Source of the DNA: Nansenia antarctica
Lineage: Eukaryota; Chordata; Actinopteri; Argentiniformes; Microstomatidae
DNA length: 64,000 bases
NCBI GenBank assembly: GCA_963989245.1
Contig: OZ022342.1
Location: 47,532,410 to 47,596,409 of the forward strand
Direction of reading: 5' to 3'
Shown piece by piece: positions 9,183-19,288 of this stretch. Both the position numbers and the translations under genes were made by a program. The notes beneath the pieces are model-generated. The model worked only from the letters and a program-made list of their open reading frames with translations. It ran no database searches and was not told where the DNA came from. Position 1 is the stretch's first letter. Every line of letters begins with the position of its first letter.

Positions 9183-10887
9183 ATGGCTCCTGTCAAGAGA
9201 CACGCTTACGACGCAGAGTTCAAGCTCAAGGCTGTCAGTCACGCAGTAGAAAATGGGAATAGAGCAGCAGCGAGGGAATTCAACATTAATGAATCAATGG
9301 TACGGAAGTGGAGGAAGCAAGAAGATGACCTGCGCCAAGTAAAGAAGACTAAGCAAAGTTTCCGAGGGAACAAAGCGAGATGGCCACAGTTAGAGGACCA
9401 ACTCGAACAGTGGGTTATTGAACAGAGAGCAGCAAGTAGAAGCGTCTCTACAGTCACAGTTCGAATGAAGGCAACAGCGATAGCACGGGACATGAACATC
9501 GAGGATTTTCTAGGGGGTCCTTCTTGGTGCTTTCGATTTATGAAAAGACGTAAACTCTCCATCCGCGCAAGAACTAGCGTCTCGCAGCAACTGCCAAACG
9601 ATTATAAAGAAAAGCTGGTCACTTTCCGCGCATACTGCGAAAAGAAGATCACTGAAAAGAAGATCCTGCCAGAGCACATCACCAACATGGACGAGGTTGA
9701 TATGGACCTGTGTTGTTTTGTTTGCATTGCATTTAGAAATGCTATTACTGTAACGCCAAATCAAATTCCTATATGTGTATGCTTAATGTGTATGCATAAA
9801 TGGCAATAAACGTTATCTCATCTCATCTCATCTCTCATCAGGTTCCACTCACCTTTGATATTCCTGTGAACCGCACTGTGGAGAAAACGGGAACCAGTAC
9901 GGTGTCTATACGCACCACAGGGAATGAGAAGTCATCCTTTACTGTAGTTCTCGCCTGCCAGGCTAATGGCCAGAAACTTCCACCCATGGTTATTTTCAAG
10001 AGGAAGACCTTGCCAAAAGAAAACTTTCCAGCCGGCGTCGTCATCAAAGTTAACCCGAAGGGATGGATGGATGAGGAAAAGATGAGCGAGTGGCTGAGAG
10101 AAATTTACGTCAAGAGACCGGGTGGCTTTTTCCACACAGCTCCGTCTCTATTGATCTACGACTCCATGCGCGCCCATATCACCGATGCTGTCAAAAAACA
10201 AGTGAAGCAAACTAATTCGGAGCTTGCCGTCATTCCGGGTGGATTAACTAAAGAACTCCAGCCGCTAGATATTGGTGTAAACAGGGCGTTCAAAGCTAGA
10301 CTGCGAGCTGCGTGGGAGCAGTGGATGACAGAAGGTAACGATGAATTGAGAATCAGTATATGTAATATGTATTTTCATGTACCTACTTCTGCAAATCTTC
10401 TAATAAAGTTTTCAATCAATCAAAAAAGGCGAACACACGTTCACCAAGACGGGGAGACAGCGCCGGGCGACTTATGCCACTATCTGCCAATGGATCGTGG
10501 ATGCCTGGGCTGATATATCAGTCTCAACTGTGGTCCGAGCTTTCACGAAGGCAGGAATAATCACTGAACTGCCAGGCAACAGGTATAGTATAGTATAGTG
10601 GATAGTGTACATAGCCTTTATTTATGTAAACCAGCTCCTTTCCCTTCTTGTTTTTTTTTCTTTCCTAGCACCAGGGGAGCCCCGCCTCCCAAATTTCGTT
10701 GTTTGGTACCTGTACTATAGCAATGACAATAAAAACCATTCATTCATTCATTCATTCATTCAACAGCAGCGACACTGACTCAGATAATGACGAGAGGGAG
10801 CAGGGCATATTGGATCCCGTACTCGCCCAACTGTTCAATTCGGACACTGAAGAAGAAGAATTCAAGGGATTCGTGGAAGACGAATGA
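9183..10887 (+). CDS. pogo/Tigger transposase with three LINE-tail introns
   Basis: Read as four exons, 9183-9695, 9842-10334, 10429-10582 and 10767-10887, it gives about 426 residues with no internal stop. An N-terminal Psq-like helix-turn-helix (about 8-50) is followed by a CENP-B-type DNA-binding helix region with the WCFRFMKRR block. The DDE core shows D170 in NMDEV, D278 in LIYDSMRAH and D314 in LQPLDIGVN, which fits the pogo DDD pattern. The C-terminus is acidic (SDTDSDNDE and an EEEE run), as in other Tigger proteins. Each break between exons is a short L2-type LINE tail with GT and AG at its ends. If they are not spliced, the protein is truncated. Whether the element is active cannot be told from sequence alone. 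Confidence 0.82.
9696..9841 (+). mobile_element. LINE 3' tail as intron 1 of the pogo transposase
   Basis: 146 bp. Donor GAG/GTTGAT, acceptor TCATCAG/GTTCC, phase 0. It ends in ATGGCAATAAACGTT followed by an ATCTC tandem repeat, the form of an L2-type tail. The pentamer AGGTT occurs at both junctions (9694-9698 and 9840-9844) as a short target duplication. Removal joins NMDE directly to VPLTF across the catalytic first Asp motif. Confidence 0.75.
10335..10428 (+). mobile_element. LINE/SINE 3' tail as intron 2 of the pogo transposase
   Basis: 94 bp. Donor GAAG/GTAACG, acceptor AAAAAG/GCGAAC, phase 1. It ends in CTAATAAAGTTTTCAATCAA, an AATAAA plus AATC-type repeat. AAGG is shared by both junctions. 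Removal joins WMTEG to EHTFTK in frame. The tail family is less certain than for the other three. Confidence 0.65.
10583..10766 (+). mobile_element. L2-type LINE 3' tail as intron 3 of the pogo transposase
   Basis: 184 bp. Donor ACAG/GTATAG, acceptor TTCAACAG/CAGC, phase 2. CAACAG flanks both ends (10577-10582 and 10761-10766). The 3' part, AATTTCGTTGTTTGG then CAATGACAATAAA and an ATTC repeat, matches two other copies in the window, at about 19560-19610 and, inverted, at about 55970-56035. Removal restores the acidic C-terminus. Confidence 0.78.
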
Positions 10888-11047
10888 ACTGAAAAAGTGA
10901 GCTTTACGTGTTATACATAACTGAACAATGTTGAGTTATGCACTAACGTTTGATTTAGTGGTATCAGACTGTTTCTTTTACTACGTGTTTACTGAAATAA
11001 AGTTTGAATGTTTGACTGAATTGAATTAATGAACATCTCATCCCTCT

Positions 11048-11371
11048 GTCTCCATGTCATTGTAGAACACCCATGCATTTGGAATGTGAAGCTTGAGGTC
11101 TACAAAGACAAAGAAACGTTCCCCTCCACGTTTGGGAGAAGAGTGAACTTGTTATATTGTTTGGGAGATATTGTTAATATTGTTAATATGTTATTGTTAA
11201 TATTGTTATGTCTCCATGTCATTGTAGAACACCCATGCCTTTGGAATGTGAAGCTTGAGGTCTACAAAGACAAAGAAACGTTCCCCTCCACGTTTGGGAG
11301 AAGAGTGAACTTGTTATATTGTTTGGGAGATATTGTTAATATTGTTAATATGTTATTGTTAATATTGTTAA
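11048..11371. repeat. 162-bp tandem duplication in the pogo 3' region
   Basis: Two near-identical units (11048-11209 and 11210-11371), each starting GTCTCCATGTCATTG and ending in TTGTTAATATTG repeats. They lie in the untranslated 3' part of the pogo element. No coding role is visible. Confidence 0.85.
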
Positions 11372-11924
11372 TATTGGTAATATGCACATTAACGTTTGAA
11401 CAACGTTTGAACGTTGAACAACGTTTAAGAACGCTTAATAAAGTGTGACTTTATTTGACTGTTGTGTTGACATTCCCTTTAGCACAGCTCCATCTAGTGG
11501 ATGCATAACGCAACCCCAGTCCCAAAAAAAACGACAGTGCGCCTTATAATCCGGTGCGCCTTGTATATGAAAAATTTTCTAAAATAGGCCATTCATTGAA
11601 GGTGCGCCTTATAATCCGGTGCGCCTTATAGTGCGGAAAATACGGTAATACATTTGGTTATTTGCTAAGCCAATGATAGCTGGGTCAGGTGACAAGGTTA
11701 GGGTCTGTGTGTTATTTACCTGATGTATTTACCTGTTGTGGTTGCGAATAGTAACCATTGCACTCTGCTCTGAGGTGTTTGTATAAGGTGTATATGTGAT
11801 ACACTCATGTTCTAATGCTCTAAAATACATATTCCTTTCACCTTATGTGTTTTTCTTGTATTTCTTATATATACACTTCTTGGATTTTTTTTTACCACGA
11901 ACGGGCAAGAAACCTCTTGGCTTG

Positions 11925-12345
11925 TGGTGCTGGTGTAGGACAGTCTCCCCCCCCCCCCTACCTTGGTGCTGGTGTAGGACAGTCTCCCCCCCCCCCCCCC
12001 CCCTACCTTGGTGCTGGTGTAGGACAGTCTCCCCCCCCCCTACCTTGGTGCTGGTGTAGGACAGTCTCCCCCCCCCCCCCTACCTTGGTGCTGGTGTAGG
12101 ACAGTCTCCCCCCCCCCCCATACCTTGGTGCTGGTGTAGGACAGTCTCCCCCCCCCCCCCTACCTTGGTGCTGGTGTAGGACAGTCTCCCCCCCCCCCTA
12201 CCTTGGTGCTGGTGTAGGACAGTCTCCCCCCCCCCCCTACCTTGGTGCTGGTGTAGGACAGTCTCCCCCCCCCCCTACCTTGGTGCTGGTGTAGGACAGT
12301 CTCCCCCCCCCCCCCTACCTTGGTGCTGGTGTAGGACAGTCTCCC
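11925..12345. repeat. poly-C minisatellite, copy 1
   Basis: About 11 units of roughly 37 bases, TGGTGCTGGTGTAGGACAG followed by TCT, a run of 8-16 C and TACCT. Units differ mainly in the length of the C run. Read as protein it yields only low-complexity shadow frames. Confidence 0.92.
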
Positions 12346-12970
12346 TATAGAAATACAAGTTATGGTAACTTCGCTGACCTTGATTTTGAAGATGAAAAAT
12401 AATATTTTTTTTAAATTTCACTCAAGTAAAAATGTCTTCTTATGTCCTCCAATAACACTCTAGGGTTGAAATGTAGAATTTCAAAGTATTTCAATGAGTG
12501 CCCTATAAAGGGTTTTAAACAAGATATGTTAGACTTAGTGTTACTTTTGTAGTGTGAATTTGTTTTCCTCCTGTTTGTATACGGGCGCCTTATAATCCGG
12601 TGCGCCTTGTATATGAAAATTTTTCTAAAATAGGCCATTCATTGAAGGTGCGCCTTATAATCCGGTGCGCCTTATAGTGCGGAAAATACGGTAATACATT
12701 TGGTTATTTGCTAAGCCAATGATAGCTGGGTCAGGTGACAAGGTTAGGGTCTGTGTGTTATTTACCTGATGTATTTACCTGTTGTGGTTGCGAATAGTAA
12801 CCATTGCACTCTGCTCTGAGGTGTTTGTATAAGGTGTATATGTGATACACTCATGTTCTAATGCTCTAAAATACATATTCCTTTCACCTTATGTGTTTTT
12901 CTTGTATTTCTTATATATACACTTCTTGGATTTTTTTTTACCACGAACGGGCAAGAAACCTCTTGGCTTG

Positions 12971-13408
12971 TGGTGCTGGTGTAGGACAGTCTCCCCCCCC
13001 CCCCCTACCTTGGTGCTGGTGTAGGACAGTCTCCCCCCCCCCCCCCTACCTTGGTGCTGGTGTAGGACAGTCTCCCCCCCCCCTACCTTGGTGCTGGTGT
13101 AGGACAGTCTCCCCCCCCCCCCCTACCTTGGTGCTGGTGTAGGACAGTCTCCCCCCCCCCCCCCCTACCTTGGTGCTGGTGTAGGACAGTCTCCCCCCCC
13201 CCCCCCTACCTTGGTGCTGGTGTAGGACAGTCTCCCCCCCCCCCCCTACCTTGGTGCTGGTGTAGGACAGTCTCCCCCCCCCCCCCCCCCTACCTTGGTG
13301 CTGGTGTAGGACAGTCTCTCCCCCCCCCCCCCCCCCTACCTTGGTGCTGGTGTAGGACAGTCTCCCCCCCCCCCCCCCTACCTTGGTGCTGGTGTAGGAC
13401 AGTCTCCC
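12971..13408. repeat. poly-C minisatellite, copy 2
   Basis: The duplicate of the array at 11925-12345 inside the second 1.05-kb unit, with a similar number of units but different C-run lengths (up to about 18 C), as expected from slippage after duplication. Confidence 0.92.
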
Positions 13409-13649
13409 TATAGAAATACAAGTTATGGTAACTTCGCTGACCTTGATTTTGAAGATGAAAAATAATATTTTTTTTAAATTTCACTCAAGTAAAAATGTCT
13501 TCTTATGTCCTCCAATAACACTCTAGGGTTGAAATGTAGAATTTCAAAGTATTTCAATGAGTGCCCTATAAAGGGTTTTAAACAAGATATGTTAGACTTA
13601 GTGTTACTTTTGTAGTGTGAATTTGTTTTCCTCCTGTTTGTATACGGGC

Positions 13650-13939
13650 TACCAGCTGTCAAGGCTAAAGTGCACTTTTACTTTCGAAAGTGTTTATTTT
13701 TTGGGGGACATTTGAAAGTCTTTTTTGTTTATATACAATTATATATACATTATATAAACATTATATACATTACATATACATGTGTATGTTAAAGTTCCAT
13801 ATGTATAAGCAAAATAAAGTAAAGTACTGTTTGTAAATAAATAGTAGCATTTGTTTCTGAACCGAACCGTACCGAAAACCGTGACCCAAAATACCGAACC
13901 GTACCAAACCGTGGGCCAACTGAACCGTTGCACCCCTAG
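13650..13939. mobile_element. AT-rich spacer ending in a hAT-type terminus
   Basis: The first part is AT-rich with TATATAC repeats. From about 13855 it contains repeated GAACCGTACC/CCGAACCG blocks and ends AACCGTTGCACCCCTAG, the usual terminus of a family of fish hAT MITEs. The left end of this element was not found, so it is a remnant cut by the adjacent LTR element. Confidence 0.5.
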
Positions 13940-13962
13940 TCGGCACACACACCCAGAGGACC

Positions 13963-15590
13963 ATGGACTCATCGGTCCAGGTGGTGGCGCACCTGGCCCG
14001 GATGCTACAGGCGCAGGAGGTGATGGCGGCGGAGTTGGTGCGGGGACAGGCGGAGCAGCGGGCCATGCTCCGCGAGCTACTGGACCGCACCGAGCCACCC
14101 GGGGGAGGTCCCCGGGTTCGGGCCCAGAGGAGGCCCCGCAGATCCGCAGATCCGCCGCCTGCGTTCCCTCCAGTAGCCGACTTCCCCCTCGAGCAGTCTC
14201 GCGACGCCACTCTACGCTCCGCCTATGACCAGGTGATCAGTGTTGATAGTGTGCTAGTACGGCCAGACGCTGTGCGTGCCCACCCGTATTTTGTATTGAT
14301 TAGGGACAGACTGTATAGAGTGAGTCGTGACACTCGCAGGGACGAGGAAATGACCCAGTTGTTGGTACCTAGGAGCCGCCGGGAAGCTATATTCCAGGCG
14401 GCGCATTATAACCCTATGGCAGGCCACTTAGGATACGACAAAACACTCAATCGGATAATGGCTCGATTTTATTGGCCGGGGATTCGGGCAAAGGTGCGGC
14501 GGTGGTGCGCATCCTGCCGCGAGTGCCAGTTAGTCAATCCCCCGGCCGTGCCCAGGGCACCGTTGTGCCCCCTCCCCCTGGTAGAGGCACCATTCGATCG
14601 GATTGGGATGGATATAATCAGGCCATTTGAACGTTGCTCACAGGGCTATCGGTTCGTGTTAGTCCTCATAGACTACGCGACTCGATACCCCGAGGCAATA
14701 CCGCTTCGTACTATCTCTGCAAAGAGTGTAGCACAGGCGTTATTCCAGGTCATCTCCCGGGTGGGGATCCCGAAAGAGATCCTCACCGACCAAGGCACTA
14801 ACTTTATGTCACGAACACTTAGGGAACTCTACGGGTTGTTAGACATTAAGGCGGTCCGAACAAGCGTATATCACCCGGCCACCGACGGGCTGTGTGAGCG
14901 GTTCTGATTAAAGAAAGCTGGGAGGAAGGGTCTAGTGACAGTAAGAATGAAATACAATACGTCCTGGACCTACGAGCAAAACTCCACGCACTGGGGGTTA
15001 TGTCACGGGAGCATTTGCTCGAGGCCCAGGAGCGTCAAAAACGGCTGTACGACAGAGGGACTAGACTACGCAATTTCGCACAGGGAGACAAAGTCCTCGT
15101 ATTACTGCCCACGTCTAGCTCTAAATTACTCGCCAAGTGGCAAGGGCCGTTCGTGGTCACACAGCGAATTGGGGATGTAGACTACGAGGTAGTGCGGTTG
15201 GATAGAGGGGATTGCAGGCAAATATACCACATTAATCTCTTTAAAAAATGGAACGACGTGGTCCCTGTTTCCCTGGTGACGCTACTTCCCGAGAAAGATG
15301 AGTTCGGGCCGGAGGTCCCAAAAACGAGTACTAGCGCCCCGGCCTGCTTAGGCGACCATCTCTCGGCGAACCAGCGGGCGGACGTTGATCGATTGCAACA
15401 TAGGTTCGCAGATGTGTTCTCCCCTATACCCGGTCGTACTCGCCTCATAGAGCATCAGATAGTTACGCAACCGGGTGTTACGGTACGTACGCGGCCATAC
15501 AGGCTGCCGGCTCACAAACGAGATGTGGTGAACCGGGAATTAGACTCTATGCTAAAACTGGGCGTGGGAAAAAACCGCATTCTCTACCCC
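13963..15590 (+). pseudogene. gag start fused to integrase, Gmr1-like
   Basis: The frame 13963-14907 starts with a short gag-like piece rich in Gln, Ala and Arg. It then shows the integrase H2C2 zinc-binding region (HYNPMAGHLGYDK ... CASCREC) and catalytic motifs GMDII and LTDQGTNF. It stops at CERF, at the expected catalytic Glu, followed by a deletion and frame change. The frame from 15000 continues with the GPY/F-like block KWQGPFVVTQRIGD and then the start of reverse transcriptase (VRTRPYRLPAHKRD), up to LKLGV. After that the sequence is out of register. It is broken in several places and is not expected to make a working protein. Confidence 0.75.
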
Positions 15591-15627
15591 GCGGGGGTTA
15601 TTCCAGTTCACCGCGCTTCCGTTCGGG

Positions 15628-16362
15628 TTGTTTGGGGCCCCGGCCACGTTTCAGCGGCTGATGGACCGTATTCTGCGTCCGCACTCTGCGTATGCTGCAG
15701 CGTACGTAGATGACATTGTCATCTATGCGGACACTTGGCCGCAGCATATGCAGAGGGTGGCTGCGGTACTGCAGTCGCTGAGGCAGGCGGGGCTGACGGC
15801 TAACCCGGCGAAGTGCGTGATCGGGCGGGGGGAGATCTGGTATCTGGTAGGGGTGTAACGATACATCGATTCACATCGATGCATCGATTCATTGACTAAC
15901 GATCTAATTACATCGATGCAATGTAAAAACATCGATCTATATCGTCATCTTATGCGCGCAGAGAGAGAGAGAGAGAGACTTGAAAAAGATACGAATGTTT
16001 TTCATTTTTGATGAGAGACAATAAGTCTCTCTGAACCATGGAAGGTAACATACTCGCGTTCGCAATGTGTGACTCGCATTCTCCGTGTGTGACTGTCTAC
16101 CGGCTCGGCTCCACTTCTCGGCTCCTCCTCCTCTCGCGTTCGGCAATCTCCGGTGATCTTCGGAAATGTTCGGCTTGTGTGAGTGCGTCTAATGAGAGTG
16201 CGTCTAACGGGAGTCTAATGGGCGAATACATTGACCGTTTTGGACACCAAAGATATTTTTTAACATCTACTCTTCGAGGCGAATCCATTCAGACCAATAT
16301 CAGACCTGCTGGACGTGTGTGTGTGTGTGTGTGTGTGCGTGTGTGACTGGATGTCTCTCTGA

Positions 16363-16405
<43 letters not shown>

Positions 16406-17307
16406 TGTGTATGTATGTTAATGAGCTGTATGTTAATTACCACTTATTACAATTGATAATTGTGTTAGATTGGCATATGATATCGCGTCATATCGATCAT
16501 ATCGTCATATCGAATCGAATCGAAATCGTATCGTGACTGACATTGTGATATCGTCAAACATTGTATCGTCATACAAACAAATCGATATAATATCGTATCG
16601 TGATGAAGCTGGTGATTTACACCCCTAGTATCTGGGGTACATCCTGGGCGGTGGGGAGGTGCGACCGCAGGTGGACAAAACCACTGCGATCGCCGCCGCC
16701 CCGCGGCCCAGGACCCGGAAGGACGTGAGGCGGTTCCTGGGACTGGCCAGCTCCGAGAACCCCGGCACAAACTGCCGGTAGTAGCTGGCCAGTAAGCCCC
16801 CTTACCAACCTCACCCGGAAGGGGGCCCCGGATCCGGTCCAATGGAGTGAGCGGTGCCAAGTAGCGTTCGATGGGATTAAGAACGCCCTCTGTGGGGAGA
16901 CAGTCTTGTATGCTCCTAACTTTAACATTCCTTTTTCTCTGCAGACAGACGTGTCGGATAGAGGGCTGGGGGCGGTGCTGACCCAGCAGGTGGAGGGATT
17001 CGACTGTCCGGTGCTGTACCTGAGCCGAAAGCTGTCGGAGCGGGAGGGCAGGTACAGCACGGTGGAGAAGGAGTGTCTGGCCATTCGGTGGGCGGTCGGC
17101 GCCCTCCGGTACTACCTGCTGGGGCGCTCGTTCACCCTCTACTCCGACCATGCTCCCCTACAGTGGCTCCACCGCATGAAGGATACCAACGCGAGGATCA
17201 CCCGGTGGTACCTCGCGTTGCAACCCTTCAACTTCACGGTGGTTCATAGGCCGGGGGCGCAGATGGTCGTGGCCGACTTCCTCTCCCGTGATGGGGGGGG
17301 GGAGTAG
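15628..17307 (+). pseudogene. Gmr1-like reverse transcriptase and RNase H remains
   Basis: 15628-15847 encodes FGAPATFQRLMDRI and the catalytic YVDD box of reverse transcriptase, then stops at an inserted MITE. The coding trace resumes at 16636 (YILGGGEV, RRFLGLAS) with several stops. 16906-17307 is open and carries the RNase H domain: DVSDRGLGAVL, STVEKECLAI, the SDHAPLQWL block and FLSRDGGGE at the end. A long G run follows directly, near the polypurine tract. Internal stops and the MITE make it inactive. Confidence 0.75.
15848..16627. mobile_element. hAT MITE of 780 bp inside the Gmr1-like element
   Basis: Ends TAGGGGTGTAACG and TTACACCCCTA are inverted copies. The 8-bp duplication GTATCTGG is perfect at 15840-15847 and 16628-16635. 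The interior holds many ATCGAT and CATCGATG motifs near both ends and GT microsatellites (about 16316-16400). No transposase is encoded, so it depends on a hAT helper. Confidence 0.9.
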
Positions 17308-17351
17308 GCTATCGGCCGGTTGTGTCCCCGGCCTCGAACTGGCGGTGGGGA

Positions 17352-18014
17352 TGTGTGGGGAGCATGGCGCGTTCTGGCCTGCAGAGGGAGCCAGACTGCC
17401 GCTGGAGGGGGAATAATGGGCTGATTACGGACAGGTGTCAGTGATCAGACTCGTTGTCCCACTGGTCTATTTAACCTGTGTGTGTTTGTTCCCTCGGGAG
17501 AGGAGAAGGGCAGGAAGTACCTGCCGCACGGAGACGCACTGTGAGAGAGAGAGAGCGAGCCGCGGCGAGGACGCACGAGATCCCGAAAGGGGGTGAGGTG
17601 CGGGGAGCCGGGCAGACGGAGCAGGTCCCGAAAGGGAGAGCAGCGGGGCGAGAGCGAGGGCTCAGCCGGGAGCGAACGAGTCCCGAAAGGGGGCGAGCAA
17701 CGGGAGCGGGTCCCGAAAGGGAGAGCAGCGGGAGCGGGTCCCGAAAGGGAGAGCAGCGGGAGCGGGTCCCGAAAGGGAGAGCAGCGGGAGCGGGTCCCGA
17801 AAGGGAGAAGCAGCGGGAGCGAGATCCCGAACGGGGACGCAGCGGGCGTGACGGCAGTGACGGCCGCACGCGGGACTTATTATCCATTCTTTATTAGTTT
17901 GAACAACGGGCTCAGAACGTCAGTGACGTTGCTGAGCCGGGCTGTAGTGAATAAAAACCTATTCTGCAACTGTTCCTCTGTGTCGACCTCCCTCTGTGCC
18001 TAGAGACTCTTACA
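17352..18014 (+). repeat. 3' LTR of the Gmr1-like element
   Basis: Runs from TGTGTGGGGAGC to CTCTTACA (TG..CA ends). A TATA-like TCTATTTAACC lies at about 17464 and an AATAAA at 17950-17955. The exact first base is uncertain by two. It ends 114 bases before the first Ig exon of the Fc-receptor-like gene. Confidence 0.75.
17578..17840. repeat. 28-bp GC-rich minisatellite in the LTR
   Basis: Repeats of a unit close to TCCCGAAAGGGAGAGCAGCG plus GGAGCGG. The central four or five copies are nearly identical and the outer ones diverged. It lies between the TATA-like box and the polyadenylation signal of the LTR. Confidence 0.85.
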
Positions 18015-19288
18015 CTCCATTTATCCGAACAAGAGTAAAAACAATACAAATCATAATAGATTTGTGAAAGACAGCATTTGTGTTCTTGCACTTAGGGTTT
18101 TCACACTTTCACACCTGTTCTCTTACAGGGAGACCCTCTCCTCTCCTGAGTGTGTTTCCATGGTGGCTGAATGTTGGAGACTCAGTGACTCTGATCTGTC
18201 AGGTTGACACAGGCTGGAGATGTGTCTACAGGCTGGAGATTCTACTGGTACAGACATGTGTCTGATGACACCAGAGAGCTGCTACCAGACAGCGAGCGTG
18301 GGGCTGGAGGCTCCTACTCTGTCAGCTCTGTAGGTCTGAATCACACAGGGATGTATTCATGTAGAGCTGGGGGAGGAGACCCAGTCGTTTATACAGACTA
18401 CAGCTCTCCTGAGCTCCTCTGGGTAGCAGGTGAGTTACTGAAGCACAGTTTCAACTCTGACCTGTGACCCTGTCTCAGTCTGAACTTTGACACCCCTCTC
18501 TCTGTCTCTCTCACTCTCTCTGTATTTGTGTGTCTCTCCCCCTCTTCCTCCCCCTCTCTCTAAGTTTCCCTTAATCTCTCTCTTTCTCTCCCTCACTCTG
18601 TCTTTCTCGCTCTCGCTCTCTATATCTCTCCCACCCCCCCCCCCCTCTGACTTTTCTATCAGTCCCAAATGATGTACAAATGCAAGTCTTAAATCACTAG
18701 GTGGTCGTTTCATAGTTCCTTAATCTAAACAGCATGTTCTGTTTTCTTCATAGTTAATAAACTCAATGAACTGGATGAACTTATTCATAACATAGTGGTT
18801 TCACAATAAGATGAGATCACAGGACCTGAATCTCTCTGTCTATGGTCCTACAGGCTCTCTAGGCCTAAAATGAAACATTCATATGATGGTTATGATAAAA
18901 AATATACCACACTCCCTCTCCCCCTCTCCCTCTCTCTCTCCCTCTTGTCTCCCCCCCCCTCTCTCTCTCTCCCCCTCACACTCTCTCTCTTTATCTCTCT
19001 CTCTCTATCTCTCTCTCTCTTTCTCTCTCCCAGGCCTCTCTCCTCCAGCCTCTCTGACCGTCAGTCCCAACACATCTCAGTTCTTTAAGGTTGAGGTCTC
19101 AGTGAGCTGTGAGGTGGAGGGGAGCTCTACTGGATGGAGAGTGATGAGGTTCACAGAGCAAACTTCGGACTTTGATTTCTTTGGGTCAAATAAATCTCCG
19201 GTGTCAGAGTGTCCCTCTGTTGAATCATCAACTGGACCCAACTGCACCCTCCCCTATGTATCCATCTCTGACACTGGAGTGTACTGGT

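Larger units (their letters stand above)
8930..11645 (+). mobile_element. pogo/Tigger-type DNA transposon, potentially complete
   Basis: Terminal inverted repeats start CCGTATTTTCCGCAC (8930) and end GTGCGGAAAATACGG (11645). Both sides are flanked by TA (8928-8929, 11646-11647), the duplication expected for Tc1/mariner/pogo elements. Further copies of the GTGCGCCTTATAATCCGG motif lie just inside both ends. The gene at 9183-10887 encodes a Tigger-type transposase. Another copy of only the right end lies at about 12587-12691 because of a local duplication. Confidence 0.9.
11541..13649. repeat. 1.05-kb tandem segmental duplication
   Basis: Unit 1 is 11541-12586 and unit 2 is 12587-13649. Each starts inside the right end of the pogo element (GCCTTATAATCCGGTGCGCC), runs through its terminus, a unique flank, a poly-C minisatellite and a shared downstream block ending CTGTTTGTATACGGGC. 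The pogo right end therefore occurs twice although only one full element is present. The breakpoints share a GGGC-like microhomology. The units differ mostly in poly-C tract lengths. Confidence 0.88.
13940..18014 (+). mobile_element. Gmr1-like Ty3/gypsy retrotransposon, decayed, 3' LTR only
   Basis: The domain order is integrase, then GPY/F-type C-terminus, then reverse transcriptase and RNase H. This order is known for Gmr1-like elements of fish, first seen in Atlantic cod, rather than for ordinary gypsy elements. The gag start is fused close to the integrase, so most of gag and protease are gone. A 780-bp hAT MITE splits the RT region at 15848-16627. The 3' LTR is at about 17352-18014. No 5' LTR was found. 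Confidence 0.75.

Noticed and set aside
11796..13142. Open frames rich in SPPPP and LGAGVGQ repeats
   Set aside because: They are translations of the poly-C minisatellite; their length follows the repeat unit and they have no independent support as genes.
17478..18003. Arg/Glu/Gly-rich frames of about 139 codons
   Set aside because: They come from the 28-bp minisatellite in the LTR and occur in several frames at once.
18487..19088. Ser/Leu-rich frames in the Ig gene intron
   Set aside because: CT-rich low-complexity DNA; no protein domain.
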